Assembly (NCBI GenBank): GCA_050084515.1
Contig: CM114271.1
Location: 21,886,001-21,950,000 of the forward strand
Reading direction: 5' to 3'
Source: Blasia pusilla
Lineage: Eukaryota; Marchantiophyta; Marchantiopsida; Blasiales
Length of the DNA: 64,000 nt
This document shows positions 22,507 through 36,059 of this stretch, piece after piece. Position 1 is the stretch's first letter. The number at the start of each line of letters is the position of its first letter. The notes beneath the pieces were generated by a model that saw only the letters and a list, made by a program, of their open reading frames with translations, did not search any database and was not told where the DNA came from. Position numbers and translations under genes: made by a program.

Positions 22507-23150
22507 ATCTATATTATTATGGGAGAGTGCTTTCTTGATTTGCAAACACCTCTCTATTTGACATATGGCAATTGGGCAGCAAGAAAATATTTCACATGCT
22601 ATAGGCAGCAAGAATTTTTTTTTAATTATGTGCACCATCATTAATCTCTTCCCTTCATGGGCTATACGCTAGCTCTTCAAATACTTTTTTATTTCACGTG
22701 CATCACACGAGCGCGTTATCTATACTATTATGGAAGAGTGTCTTCTTGATTTGCAAATACCTCTATGCTTGACACATGGCAATTGGGCAGCAAGAAAATG
22801 TTTCACATGCTACGGGCAGCAAGAAAAACTTTGAATTTAGGTGCAACGTTATTAATCTCTTCCATTCACGGGCTATACACTAGCTCTTCAACGACTTTCG
22901 CGTACATCGCACGAACACCTTATCTATATTATTGTTGGAGAGTGCCTTTTTTATTTGTAAACACTTCTATGGTTGACACGTGACAACGGAAAAAAAAAAA
23001 TGTTTCACGTATTACGAGAAAACAATTATATTGAATTTATATGAAACATCATTAATCTTTTCCCTTAACGGATTATATCCCAACTCTTCATACAATTTTA
23101 AAAAATTGTATGAAGAATTACTAATTAAAATGACATTTTATTCTAACAAG
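22507..23150 (+). mobile_element. Helitron-like tandem array, three units
   Basis: Each unit begins TCTATA(T/C)TATTAT or a variant after an A (at about 22509, 22719, 22923), followed by a GGAGAGTG-type word, TTGACACATGG and the related GGGCAGCAAGAAAA. The first two units end in a short hairpin (CGTG CATCA CACG, near 22697-22709, and a diverged one near 22900-22913) and about ten further bases. Starts of this kind after A, and a 3' hairpin, are hallmarks of plant Helitrons; the usual CTRR end is not clear. Period about 205-210 bp. No Rep/helicase coding sequence is present, so the units would be non-autonomous. Confidence 0.45.
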
Positions 23151-23159
23151 ATATCCATA

Positions 23160-24500
23160 GATAACTTATGAACTTACTCCCTAGGGTTTACGTCCGTCAC
23201 TTGGAATTGAAACCCCTACGGAAATTTGTGTGATGCAGCATTTCGGTAGCAATCGGCCTGACCGTGGATCTGACGGATTCCGATTTCCGCAACGGACTTC
23301 CCGCCACTTCCCCTCCTTTACGGAAGCACCCGTTTTTCACCGTCACAGTTTTTGCGCATGTCATAGTCTAGGGAAGTCTAGAATATGTGACAGACTGCAG
23401 CAGTTCGGAGAACTTTGGGACGGGCTTCGCTGCGCCTTGACTTTTCAATTGTCGGCGGACCTACGGCCGGGGAGAATCGGGCAGTGGGGCGCTCAACCGG
23501 TGGAAATCTCGAATCCCAGTTTCCATTTTTGAAACACCGGCCAAAAATCGACCGCGAATATGGGATCCTTAGTACTTTGTTTCAACAAATAGCCAACCGG
23601 AAGTAAGAAAACTTGGAGATTTTCCGCATTGGAATTTCCGTACAGGCGTCTTTTGATATTCCCCCGTTTCGCTTTATTGCGTATGCTTCCAAAATCAAAT
23701 TTTCGCGCATGAGGCCCTGGGAATGTTTCGGGGAAGGCTTAGGTTTCCGCCCTTAGTGTAGTGAGGTTGAGGTTGTGTTAGGGGTGCATTTCTTTGTTGG
23801 ATGTCGGTGACGAGAATTTGGAAGTTTGGACTCGATCGCCTTGCTTTGATCCCTTGTTGCCTCCCCTTTAAATGGGTGGTCATGTTGCCAGCCCTTTAAA
23901 CTTGAAAGTGGTTTGACCGTCGCTCTATGAGTGCATGAGACCTAACCGTCCGAGGACCGAGAAAAAGGTCTGCTTTTAGTGTCGCCCTGCCGCTCGGGTT
24001 GGTTGTTTCGGTGACGGTGGTTACATTCGTGATGAAGAGGTCGATTTGCGACATGTTCTTGGAATCGCAGATAATCTCTTTCCTGATGAAACTAGTCTTA
24101 ATACAGTGGCCGTCGGCTTTTTCGATGTTTTCTCCATTTCACCCTTTCATGCATTAGTAAGCTAGGCACTCATGTGACGATTCGATCTTGGAGCGATCAT
24201 GGTTTCGCCTCCAGATGTTAAGGCATGAATCGCGAGTTGAAATGTTCGCCCACTTTATCTTTATCATGGATCCGGTCTTTGCTCTCACTTTTGACTTTAG
24301 GTTTCTCGCTCTGGAGCTGGGGTCCTGGGTGCCCATAGATTCCGAGCTCGTCAGCTTTTTACACTCAGTAGGGTCTGATCAGGCCCGGTTTTTTTCATTT
24401 TCTTAATGTTCAAAAAATTTGTATTTTCCTGGACTTTTTTCCCGAACTTTTGCTGGTCGGATCGAAAATTTTACCAGCTGGCATTACAAAGATTACCGGT
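23160..24500. other. No gene seen
   Basis: Moderately GC-rich sequence with short frames on both strands (for example 23230-23532 plus) that show no domain. Nothing else recognised. Confidence 0.3.
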
Positions 24501-24610
24501 TCTGGGTGCCCTTAGCTTGGGTCGACCCCTCTTCCCTCATAGCTCAAGAGGTTGCCCATGGACCGATTGAAGGTTCGAATCATCAGGATTGCAAAATCTT
24601 TAGATAGCTG

Positions 24611-24845
24611 CTACTGGACTAGTTACTCATGTCACCCAAATGCATCCATTGAACTGGAGCCTCCACAACTGATGGACTAGCGACTCCACATCAGCCAATT
24701 GCATCAATTAAACTGGACCCTCCACACAACCTGACGTTCTAGTGACTTACATCTCCCAAATGCATCCATTAAACTGGAACCTCCACAAGTGATGGGGTAG
24801 TGACTCGCATCTCCCAAATGCATCCACTAGACTGGAACCTTCGCA
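24611..24845. repeat. 59-bp tandem repeat, four copies
   Basis: The unit contains CTCCCAAATGCATCCATTAA and ACTGGAACCTCCACAA. TGCATC occurs at 24641, 24700, 24761 and 24819, giving spacings of 59, 61 and 58 bp. Non-coding. Confidence 0.85.
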
Positions 24846-24849
24846 GACG

Positions 24850-25916
24850 TACCGACCGGCCTCCAAAACGATCATTTCATTTCCTATTACACGAGTGCAC
24901 TTCTTTATTCCAATCTCCGAGCTCTGAAGGTGCTCACTCACCGACACCGACTCACCTTCTCGCATTTCTCATCATCCATTAGAGTACGGAGGGTGCGCAA
25001 GGGCTTCAAGATTATTGCTGGGCAAACTTAGATGCGTCCGGACTTCCGAAGCAAATGCCTCGACTGTAATCCGGTGGGGCTTCATAAGAGGTGAGTGATT
25101 GTGAGGATTCTCGCCTGACGTAGCCTCTCATGCTTGAGCAGGTAATCAATGGACAGCATGGTGAAAATGCTGGCACACGAAGAGGAGAACCAAAGGACGC
25201 ATATGAGGACAGTCGATGTGCGTGGTGCGACAGTAATCGCCTCAGAAGTGCGAAGTTCCATCGGCGGTCCACTGCAAGGATTGGGCCGACTCGAATGCAA
25301 GAAGTCTAATAGAGCCAGTTCCTCTGTCATGTATTTAATCACGTGGCCAGTGTTTCGTGCTTTCGATTGCCGTCCTCCGATCTTTAATTCAGTTGCTGAG
25401 GTTACAAAAAGTCCTTTTGGACTATAATGAAGCTTTTGCCAACTGTCCATGATGTTACCTGGCCAGATCTCTTGGAGACTAAGACGGCATATACACTGAC
25501 AGTATCGTTACAAATATTCCAACCTTTCGGCCATTGTTATTCTCTGCTCTATGGAGAAAATAGGCAATGTATGTGAGAAATGTTCACATGGGATTAAATT
25601 AATTGGAAGTCAAAACTGGCCATGATGCGATCCTGGATAGACTTGGGCTTTCACAATTTCACCTGGATTTCCAGTTTAGTAACACCAGCTAGACATGTAT
25701 TTACTTCCTTTCTTGGAAAAGGGCTCCTGGGCAAGCATCAAGATGATTAAATTTGGGAGATATCTTACAAGAAAGGGCGGATGGATGAATGCAAAAATGT
25801 GCCATCCACTCGAAGGAAAAAATGGTTCTTTTTAAGGTGGACCGAGCACATGAGTACCACTGGTTTTGGATGTGACGGGCTGAAACTGGAGAAATGAGTT
25901 TTTCCTCCAATGTCGA
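24850..25916. other. No gene seen; 3' flank of the 7TM gene
   Basis: Contains a 122-codon minus-strand frame (25450-25082) and an overlapping plus-strand frame, neither with a recognisable domain. Part of it could be 3' untranslated region of the gene ending at 25917. Confidence 0.3.
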
Positions 25917-28900
25917 TCATACCAAATTACTTTGGTGGGGTACGAGAGACTGTAACTCAATGTTACCCCCTTTGGATGATCGTCGTAGCTCCTCCCCTGG
26001 TGAGAGCAAAGAATAGGTTTTGAAACCTTGTACATCTAAAACTACATCCTTGACGGAAAATGTTACACTGTCGTCAGCTTCTTTTGATGATTTCAAATCT
26101 GCTGTGGCAGGGGGGGGATTCTGGCAAGTATTATTCGGTAGAGAGGTCCTATCATTCGAACTTATAACACCGACTACAAGTGGGTTCGGCGAATGGTCTC
26201 TACACTTATTTGAGGGGGTTTGTGAATTTGAATTACTGTTTCTCCCGAGTTCAAGTGAAAATGAGAGAGGCTTTGAGGATACTGAACATGAGAGTGATCC
26301 TGCCGAAGAATAATGATCCACCAGAATTGTCTTCTGCGAAGTGACGATCGCTTTTGATGACGTTGTAATTGGATCTTCCACACAGGACATTCCAGGATTT
26401 TGAACAATAACCAGCATTGGCCTTTGCATATTTCCACTCTTGGATACCGAAGTCGGCTGCATTTTGTCAAAGACAGTTCAATCAATCAGCTCGATGGAAC
26501 AGAGAATAATAACGTCACCATGAAAGATCCCACCTCCATTAGTCGTAAAGTGATACTGCCTAAAATGCCTTGTGGCGATAGTCCTCGTTCATGCTGCTAC
26601 TAATTGGCTTCAGTGCACAAGGAAGAGAGAGATTGAAGAAATCATTACGCTTGAGAGGAGGGAGACTCTCTTATAGATAAAAGTGTGAGAACGTACTGGA
26701 GGAATTACTAGGGGAAACCTTCCAGGGAATGAACAGGGAAGCCAGAAGAGTAAACATGGAACAGACTAAAAAGATCATCAGCTCACACGTATATCTGTAC
26801 TGGAGTTTGGAAACAAAAACTAAATTTTTTGACATCATTTAACAGTCACGATAGCCATTGGTGACACAAATCAATGGGATTCACAGTGTCCTATAACCAA
26901 AGTCCAGAAAAATTTGAGTCAAGAATGAGTCCCTACCACTCCGATGTGCCATTCTTTGAAATCCAAGCTATTGAATTCTTTCTCGTTCATCTCCTGTGCA
27001 AGGCATGCCATGCAGCACGTAGAGTGAATAATTGAGTTCAAGAGAACAGTTGTCAAGATTACTCAAAACCATAGCAACTTGATACACGCAGCTGGCAGCA
27101 TTGAGACTCGAAATGATTGTCTTTAACACTTTCATAGGACCTGAAAGACCGTGACATGATCCAATAGCACAGTTCAACCAAAGTCATGTTACTCCTAGCA
27201 GCGATTCTTGCCCAAAGAAAGGTGCTCACTAGCTAGAACCTTTCTCTGATATTCACAATCTCTTCTGGGTCACTCCCAAGAAGACGGGAAATTTGTTTCA
27301 TTCTATTTCTGCAATTGCAGGTTAAAGCACTTACAACACTGTAGATAGGGGGTAACATTCGTTGGCCTGAAGACTGTAAGGTGGGAATCACTGTGAAAAA
27401 TGGTGTCAGCTCCCTGGATCGGAAAGTCCACCTATCAATTTGCAAGGCAAAGTCAATGTTAAGAAATGAACAACTACACCTATGCCTCAGTGGATATGCT
27501 CTAATCCTGATAACCAGTCGAAGTTTCAAGTGCAGCACAGTCTCATCCTACTAAGCTCCTATGAGTTCCTCACTTGACATTCAGAGAAGATGGTGCACAA
27601 AGATTGGAGTTAATCCTGGAGGTATTAAAATCATTATGTATGTTCCTGCTTATCACTGGCTATCCATTAAATTTGGAACTCACACTGTAGCTGTAAACAG
27701 AGAATTCAACCTGAAAACCGAAAATAAGTTCATCTATTCTCCAGATACCTTGGGATATGTGTGACCCATTAACCAACCTAATTCCTGCACAACTAATCAG
27801 CTTGACATCCAAAATATAGTACGTAAAGGCATACCCAATGTAGAAAAAAATTCCTATCTCAGTCCACTCTCGCACAAGCAGGCGCATCCAATACTCATTT
27901 GCCACTCCTTCAGCCCTGGCATGCATCTGAAATATACGTGTGTTTTTTTGTTAGTCTCTTTGACAATTGCCCAACTCAGCTTAATTGAAAGTGCGCAGAA
28001 ACAGTCGCCCAATAGTATTTACATACCAGAACTTCAGCCACCACCATCATGAGCATGGCACCTTGAAATTTTCTGCAAAATTTGGCAATCAACCAGATCC
28101 GATTAACAATCCTACAACCTCAAATCGCGCAGGAACATTACACAGGTTAGGTTTACTGACGTTCCACTAGTCTACAGATTGAAGGTAAATTGGGAAAATT
28201 AAATTTCTCACATTAAAATTCGTACGATGTCACAACCAGAAAGAGAGGTCTCAATTGCACCCTGTTTCACACCTAAAATGGGGGCTTCCGGAATTCTTCA
28301 TAAGTGGCTACATTTTTTTTGGGTGGGGGGGAAGAATAAAGGACACAATTAATTTCAACGTCCACGGAGATCAGGGTTCAAGGCATACACTAAAGAGCCA
28401 CGACGACCAAGCAGAGCTAGCCCTCAGAGTCCTTCAGCTGTCTGATCGGAAGGTTCCCCTAGTCATGTTCTCGAGTAGCCTAGAGACCTTCACTATAGAC
28501 CTGCTGAGACACTTTTTGCTGCCGAAGGCGTGAAATTTTTTGCACCGCTGAATCTATGTTTGAAAGGATAATGACGGAGAAATGTTTCTCAGCCCAAGTG
28601 TTTGTTTCCATCACGATCTCTTTAGACACTCCACCAATTCTAACCGGGGGGGACAAAGGTATTACTCTACCATCTTTTAGGTGTTGCAGAAATGTTTGAT
28701 GGGAATAACCCTGAACTAGAGCAAACCCAGAATCTACTCAAAATTGAAGATCTTATCTCCTCACCATTCTTGAGCGTAAAAGGCAAATCCTCCCAGAATA
28801 TGGAAGGTCACGTGGTTTCCACAAATCATCTCTATGTCTAATTTTTTTAATTATGTCAAACAGACCACGACATATTGCCACTTGTCAGTGGCGAAAAGAC

Positions 28901-30694
28901 ACTCTTGGACTCTTTGATTTGACCAACCCCCGTAAGATACATAGGCCCGTCCCAGGATTTCAATGGCTTCTTTTTGTGTTCTCATGAACATAGATATCCA
29001 GTATTTCTTCATGTACATGACATAGATAGCCTGGCATCAAATTCACCCCAGACTATCTATATAGCCACTATGTAAGGATAAGCGAGGTCATAAAGTCCAG
29101 AACCTCTACCCGTTTCTTACAATCCACGAGTAGCTAGGGTAGATAAGTACTTGAACATGGTGTACTTGGTGTAGACAGCAGTGTGCATCATATGGACGCC
29201 CTCGTCTTGAATATGTTGCAGTTGCTCTCTGAGAATACTCAGATTTCGAGATACATGTAAAAATATGACATACAGCATTACCAAATAAATTAGCACCACC
29301 AGTACCTGCGAGAGATAAGATAAACACAGGTGCTCAACGGTCAGGTATCGCATTTTCTAAAAGCAAATGCAGTGGCGCCAACCCACCCTAAGCCCAAGCC
29401 CCACTCTTAGCTTTCTTGAAGAACCAAATGCAATGATCAATTGAAAGACACCTAAACTCCAATAGCTTCTTGAATATCCCACATCAAACAGCGCAAGTCT
29501 TGGGCCCACTAAAGTTAGTAAACGTATAACATGAAGGAGAGAGACAAGAGTACCGCAAATTGAGGTACTGCAGCCTTGTATCCAGTGAGAGTCAAGTACA
29601 AGAGAGATGCAAGTCCTGCTATGGAGCGACGCTCTGCAATGGACAGTTGCTCATGCATTGTACAGTAACCATGTGATATAAGTAGAAACGCGATGAAGCA
29701 TGCTGTTTCGAAGAATATCCGAGACACGAAGACACCAAAGGCCACCCAGAATGAACACGAGCTGAGATTTAGACATGAGTACCTGCGCTTGCAACACGAA
29801 TACATCCACATTCCTTTCACCATTAGTTACTGTACATCGTCGAAGCTTAGCTTTAAATTCAAAACTTTGCACAGGTTACATGCCCTGGAACTCTCGAGTC
29901 CCTAAATGTAGGACACGACACGCACGGCATTTCAGAGCTTGTCATCATCCGCAATGTCCCAGACCTACTTGCAGCCTCGATCACCAACAACTGAAGTACA
30001 CCTTGACATTCCTTTGTAAAGTTCACAAGGAATCGAGTGAGAGGATGGCATACCAGAAAACAAACGAAAGTCCCAGTACGAGGGCTTTCAGTACAGGTAC
30101 TGCCGTGAGAATCCATTGCAAGTTGCTCGACTGCCACCGGGACACACAAAATTTTCAGAAACTCCACACTCAAAACTCTACATGCCAGATCTGCACACAT
30201 ATTTCCTACATGCTTCCCATTGCGTCATCAGTGTGTGGTGGTTGGGGTGGGCATCTGGAACAAACAGCCACTTAGGACAACCCTGCCTTCTTTACTGGAC
30301 TTCTGTGTAGCTTGATCTGGCATGCCTTGCGAACGCAAACATTATACTTTCAAGTCCCATGAACCTTCCCATGAACCTCTACGGTCCCGGAGGTCAATAT
30401 AACTCAGTCCATACATTCGTTCACCACGCTAACATTGGCATATCATTCACCAAGCTAACGTTGGCATATCCTCCGACACGGGTCGTTGGCAAAAAGTCGA
30501 CAGACGGACAAAGAAGCAACGGGACTCACCTGCCATCTTCGTTTACTCCATGTGTTGACGGCCCACACGCCCACAAGAACCACCCAAACCACCAGGAGGC
30601 CGAAGAACAAGAACGGCAAAGGCCTGTAGCTTTCTTCCCATTCGGTTGGGTTCGTCAGCATAGACTTTTTGGCGGGATCTACAGCCGTATCCAT
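25917..30694 (-). CDS. Seven-transmembrane plant membrane protein, nine exons
   Basis: Exons (minus): 30694-30530, 30130-30054, 29782-29554, 29305-29151, 28072-28027, 27926-27835, 27431-27335, 26993-26937, 26456-25917. All internal joins use GT-AG and stay in phase, giving 485 residues ending at TGA. Helix 1 is FLFFGLLVVWVVLVGVWAV. Exon 2 gives helix 2 (NLQWILTAVPVLKAL). Exon 3 gives FWVAFGVFVSRIFF and FLLISHGYC followed by the conserved-looking ERRS and GYKAAVPQF. Further helices lie in exons 4-6, then IGWTFRS, PPIYS, EWHIGV, LVIVQNPG and a polar tail of about 160 residues. These blocks match, by my memory, a conserved plant family of GPCR-like topology that I cannot name; its function is unknown to me. 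An in-frame ATG at 30934 would add 80 polar residues; I prefer 30694 because helix 1 then follows a short polar N-terminus. Confidence 0.82.
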
Positions 30695-33600
30695 ATCTCC
30701 TCGCCTCCTCTCGACTCCACGACAATGATTTCTGACCAATTTATTGCCTTGAAGTTCAAGCGTACCAAGTCTGGCATTGATAACTGACGAGGTTCCACTG
30801 TCACTTTCTACTCGCGACGACACGTTTTCCGCGACAAAAAGTTGAACGGAGACGCCATCCCAAATAGCACTCCTGTGGTCGGTTCGACACGGACGTTGAG
30901 GTTGCCAGCACCTTGATATCTTGGAAGGCTGCATTACACAGAGCAGAAAGCACGAGATACAGATTCAGCTTCTCGTCACAAGAGACACTGCTGTAAGCGT
31001 TGCTACAACCCCTTGACTAGAGATGGGGGAAAGGTTCTACCAAATCCACGTTAACGTGCAGGTATCATTCGAGGCGAGCAGCTAACGCGGGTACCGTACA
31101 CAGATTTTAAATGTGATGGGTAATTTCTTGAGTGTAGGGCATCGCTTGGAGCGGATCGTTAAGCGGCTGTCTGGTGGACATCAAGAGTGCCATCCGCAGC
31201 GATAATTTCACCTCTCCAATTCGCTTTGTTCCAGCCTGGCAATTCTTCACTAGAACAATCATCCTTCGAACCTCCGGACCTGCTGGGTGCGAATCAAAAC
31301 CATTGACGCGACGGTTCTTAAGTATCGACGCTATAACTGCGAGAGAATTCCACGGTCCACTCAGACATGGCGAAATTCCCGTGTATCCAATGGATTCTAC
31401 TTACTCTTTATCATGTATTAGTCTTCGTAACCGTCGTGAGTCCCGCCTACTCTCAAGTAAACTAAATCCTTTTCTCCTATTTCCGCTAGAGAGCATTTGG
31501 TGTTGCGTATCCCTGTCACGAGCGAAAGCAACTATGGAATTCATTATCCTCGGACCCTCAACGTCACCTTCCGAATTTAAAATGTCTCCTTTTAACAACC
31601 GTCACAAGGCACCGCCGCACCGACTCTAAATTCCCCCAGCCTTCTCCAGTGCAACTGAACAACCTGCGCTCTAATAGTCTTCCACCGTCAAGATATATTG
31701 ACAAGATATCAAGTTATACCAAGTTCCTCGTTCAGGCTAGGAGTCGGTTTCAGTCCCGCTCCAACGCTCTGTTCCATATCTCCAGGAAAACCAGTAAAAC
31801 CGGGGATGCCTTCCGACGTTACCTTCCCGCTACACGAACCATTTCAAGCATTTCTCCTAGATACAGGCATCACGGATGGCTAAACGTTACCATGTTTTCT
31901 GCGCTAAATCGAATAAGTCTCCCAGACTGGTTACTAGCTATCCCGGACGAGGAGACTACTTCGACACCAATGGAGGAGACTACTTCGACACCAATGGCGC
32001 CCCGCAGAGGAACAAAATGGGAACGGAGGAACGAAGGAAAATCCCACTAATATTCCTGAAAAATTCTCTTCCGCTGGAGAAAGGTCAAACTCAATGGATA
32101 CCTTGTAATAACAGGTAATTGTGCACTTGAATTTAAAGGGAGTCAAGTCGAAATTGCAGAGAGGCTCCGGCCTTCGAACGAATTTCTGTCGGTGAGCACG
32201 CATTCAGACAACATGACCGTTAGGATGCGATCCACCACATCACGTACGAAGCGGGCTTGTGTCAGGTCGACGATTCCGATGACATTTGCGTGGTGAATGC
32301 AGAACAAAGGACAACAAGATAACACTTGCGCTTATATCGGCGTATGAATTGGTCCTCAGTCGCGTAAGCGATCATGCCTAAAGCGCACCCACTGCAAGGG
32401 CCGTTGCAGTTTGCCGAACCGAACTCGCAACGGCGCGGGAATTTCACATTATTCCACCATCCCCCTCGCACTGAAGTCACATGGACACTGCTGGCGCCAA
32501 CGAAAAGTTCTACCGAACCACCTCTCGCGGGCGACCGACAATTCATCCACAAGACAAACAGACGAAACGAAAAGGAGTAAACGCACCTCACACGCAAACA
32601 GCGCACACCTCCACGGCTTTAATATCTCCTCTTCCAAGTCCTTGCACTTCCATCCCTTCGCGTCTCTCCCATTCCCCGCCCCAATCGCTCGATCAATTAC
32701 CGATTACCATTTACAATACCCCCCTGTGAAACACCCGTTGTACAAATCGAAGGAATGGATTCCCAATGCCATCACACACGAAACACCATCGTCCCACCAA
32801 CCAAACACCCGCTCCGCGAGCACAACTGAGGTCCTCATGACACCTCAAACTGTACTTCTCCTCCCTCCCCTCACCTCCGCTCCGCTCCTCTCCTAGGATT
32901 CCTTGTCTCTGTCAGCCCCGCCCCCACACTCATCCCCACTCAACCGACCAACCAATTCAGGTCCTCGCAATCTGGTGGGAGGGCAGTACTACGAGTTTCC
33001 CCCACGGCCCTTCTCTGCGATTCAAACAAGAGCATCAACAACAACGAAATCTTATGACGAGTGATCTCGGACGCTTCCTTCCATCCATTCAGACAGACAG
33101 AAAGACGGACGGACAGACGGACAAGCTCCCCGGAAGACGACAGACGGAGCCGACCTTGTGCGAAGCAGAAGGGGAGCTAACCGTTTGGGGCTGGCTCCCA
33201 AACGGAGACGTTCGGGGGAGGGTCCACCATCCTCTCTAACCTGCGGATGGAAACACCTTCAGACCGGTCCGAAACATCCCCGGGGCGGGTCCCGTGGCCC
33301 TGAGGTCAGTCGCCGGCAGAAGACCGGTAGATTATTTTTGTTTTGCAGTGGACGGCTTTCCTACAGGGACCGCAGTTTCTAGTTCTTCCCGGCAGTTACT
33401 TGACGCCGGTTACTGCGCGGCTCCCGTAAGGGTTACTCCCGATAAGGGACGCTTTTCCTCTAACTGTTACCCATGATAAATAATCGCAGCACTCACTGAT
33501 GAACTCGGGTCGGGTTTGTTCTTCCTCTTTGAGGGTCAAACTGACTCGAGTATAGAGTCTTTTGTCCTTTCCCGGTGTCAAACCTCCTCCTTGGGACCAC

Positions 33601-33780
33601 TGTGGGGTTGGTGACGAGTTAGTCCGTTCATTCTCGACCACCCTGTCACATGGAATGTCACGAATCGTTCTCCCCCAGCTAAGCTATCCTACGTGGGCTA
33701 GGTTTATTTATTATTTCGCTGGCATCGGGTCTAGGAGAGGGATGTTGTGCTCACATCTGGTGTCAAAACATGAATGAATC
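30695..33780. other. 5' flank of the 7TM gene; no other gene seen
   Basis: Compositionally unbiased to C-rich sequence with several medium frames (31174-31629 plus, 32411-32896 plus) that show no domain and no splice logic. A 24-bp unit (GGAGACTACTTCGACACCAA) is duplicated at 31951-31998. The region next to 30694 should contain the promoter and leader of the 7TM gene. Confidence 0.35.
33090..33124. repeat. Imperfect GACA/GACG microsatellite
   Basis: About nine tetranucleotide units, AGACAGACAGAAAGACGGAC and continuing. Simple-sequence repeat only. Confidence 0.7.
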
Positions 33781-36055
33781 ATGGAAAGAAGAAAAGAAAA
33801 GGGTGAGGAGGGGGTATTCAAAAAGTCCAGAACGCCAAGGCCACAACCTGCCCAGGTGAAAGAAAAGTCATGGAGACGGAAATTCGTAAATTTGGACTTA
33901 TATAACTGTTGTAACCATTCATTGAGGACTTTTAAAGGGCCGGGAAAAGGGGGAATTTTCCCTAGAGGAGGGGGATGGAGGCTCATGGTATGGGAGCTTT
34001 AAATAAGGAGGAACGGGCGAGGACTTTTCTAAAATGATGGGGGAAAATAAATTTGTATCCCCCAAGCAGGCATTCTAGTGTACGATTAACTGAATTTCAT
34101 TCTAGTAATTACGTTTGAAAATGCTAGAACAAAACCGTTTTACATATGGCGTTCCTCATCACATTTAAAAAATTGGAAACTATTAACATAGCATAACCCT
34201 CTCTCTTCCAACTAAACTATTTGAGTCCCCCCTACCTTCCTTTCCTTTACCCTTCTTCTTCCCGCTTACTCCTCCATCCATTTGGCTTTCTTCCTTTAAT
34301 TCATCAACACATCAAATTTTTTTCTTCACTTATTCATCCCTAATTCCTCTCCCATCCATCGACCCCTCCTCTCCTTTAGTCCTTCATTTCCTCCCCGTCC
34401 ATCCCTTTCAACTCATCTTGAGATTTCAAGAAGATAAGAACAGATAATAATAGTAGCAATTTCGTATGGCTCAATCAAATTTTTGAAAGTAGCCTCATGT
34501 ATGAAGGCATTTAATTGGGATCATTAAGAGCTCCATAAATACATTGGACGACAAAACGATATCAATGAACTAACCTCAGAAAACTCAAAGTTTGACAAAA
34601 ACTAGAGCCATGACTTCATTTCGACAAACTAAAAAGGCAGAAGATGCACTTCGATAAAAACGAGTGATGGAAAACCCATCGGAAGTACAAAAGAGGGGGA
34701 CTCAAAGAGTCAAAACCTGAAGGCCACAACAAGACCAGAAAAGGAAGAAGGGGGCATTCCCCCCCTAACGACGAAACTCACCAACAGCAGAGACAATATC
34801 AGCAACAACAAGAGAGCTATGACTACTACTAAATGGGCCTACTACAAACTAAGAGCAAATGGATGCTTTGGCGGCGATTTTCCAATTATGTATTCATCAA
34901 ATTGCATTTGAACCATACCTTACAACGAAAATACTTTATGTCTGGTAACCTAAACAAATCGAGTAGATCTTGTACAAATTATATACAACAACAATAGGAC
35001 CAACACTTGTGATATCGTATCTTCGCGCATGAGATGTGAGAATGCGAAAAGAAAAACAACGACTAAGCAGATGAGGAAGAATATATATTTTTGTGTTTCC
35101 CAAGGTGATAAAAGAAGAACGAAAAGTGAGAATTATTCGTGATGATTTGCCAAAGATTCTAAGCTTATGACATTTTTTTAAAGGTTTCCTACGCATCATC
35201 AATGATTTCTCAAACATACCGCATGAATCATTTTTCAAATCCATCAGAGTAGTAAACAGCCAGATTTTAGGATGATATAAAGTTCCCAACTTTCAGTAGC
35301 CAATGCTAAATAGTAAGTATTTTGACATGATTTTCGGTTGTAATATTCGTGAAAAATATGGTAAGAAGTCTTATAGGCCATTTATAACCCAGTCTTTTCT
35401 TGATTGGTTTCTCCCGACGTTTGAACTCCTGGGGTACTAGAGTATATACTTTGTAATACACAACACAGCATCTTCCATACGTGAAGGAAGTTGTCTTCTA
35501 CCGATTTATGAAGAAATAAACAAGTAAATCCGCTTTTAGTTTGGTGGGGGAAATTCCCATGCAAAGAGAGGCGTCACTGCCTTTAGGAGAAACATTCCGG
35601 GGCGGGGTATGTGATGTACAGCTCGGAAAGTTCGGGGGCAGCGCAAAGGGCACCGGAGCAGCGAATCTTCCAGGAAGGGAGCCTCGAAAGAATGCATCCA
35701 GTCCTTCTGGGGAAACATTCGTTCCGGGCATGTCGGCTTTGGAGCGAGGCGGGGGGATGTGGGTGGGCATCGCACGCACGAGAATCTGCCACGAGGCAGG
35801 ACTTGAAAGACGAGTAAAGATGCGGCGGTCAAGGAGAGTTTTGTTATTTCTCGTGCGGACACGCGTCTCTTATGACTTTACGGAATCATTCCTCCAAAAC
35901 TTATATATACACGATGGAAAATTCATCCGCAATTTTAAGAATAACACGTTAAAGAGTAGAGAATACGAAGCCCACAACATGCCCATAAACAGCCAAGGGG
36001 GCCATCCCTTACCGTCTGAATTCACTAATAGCATAGATAATATCAGATGTGATTA
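33781..36055. other. AT-rich repeat DNA, no gene seen
   Basis: Short frames only. A phrase of the form AAGGCCACAAC followed by GGGGGCATTCCCC and GACAATATCAG at 34710-34810 reappears in diverged form at 35968-36045 (GAAGCCCACAACATGCCC, GATAATATCAG), and weakly near 33835, so parts belong to a repeat family. A CG-rich patch at 35540-35800 holds two similar GAGAAACATTC-type phrases. Confidence 0.35.
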
Positions 36056-36059
36056 CCAC

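Noticed and set aside
24540-24615. Functional tRNA gene
   Set aside because: A and B boxes are present, but spacing is too short and acceptor and T stems do not pair.
25082-25450. 122-codon minus-strand frame downstream of the 7TM gene
   Set aside because: No recognisable family, and an overlapping plus-strand frame is equally open. Not supported as a gene without transcript data.
29515-29872. Longer exon 3 of the 7TM gene using the ATG at 29823
   Set aside because: Starting at 29782 restores a gap-free match to the family block around WYSC and keeps phase with exon 2; the upstream residues are intron.
30695-30934. N-terminal extension of the 7TM protein
   Set aside because: In-frame and open, but polar and unlike the short N-terminus expected before helix 1; kept only as an alternative start.
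32411-32896. 161-codon plus-strand frame
   Set aside because: Ser/Pro/His-rich, C-biased composition and no domain or splice context.
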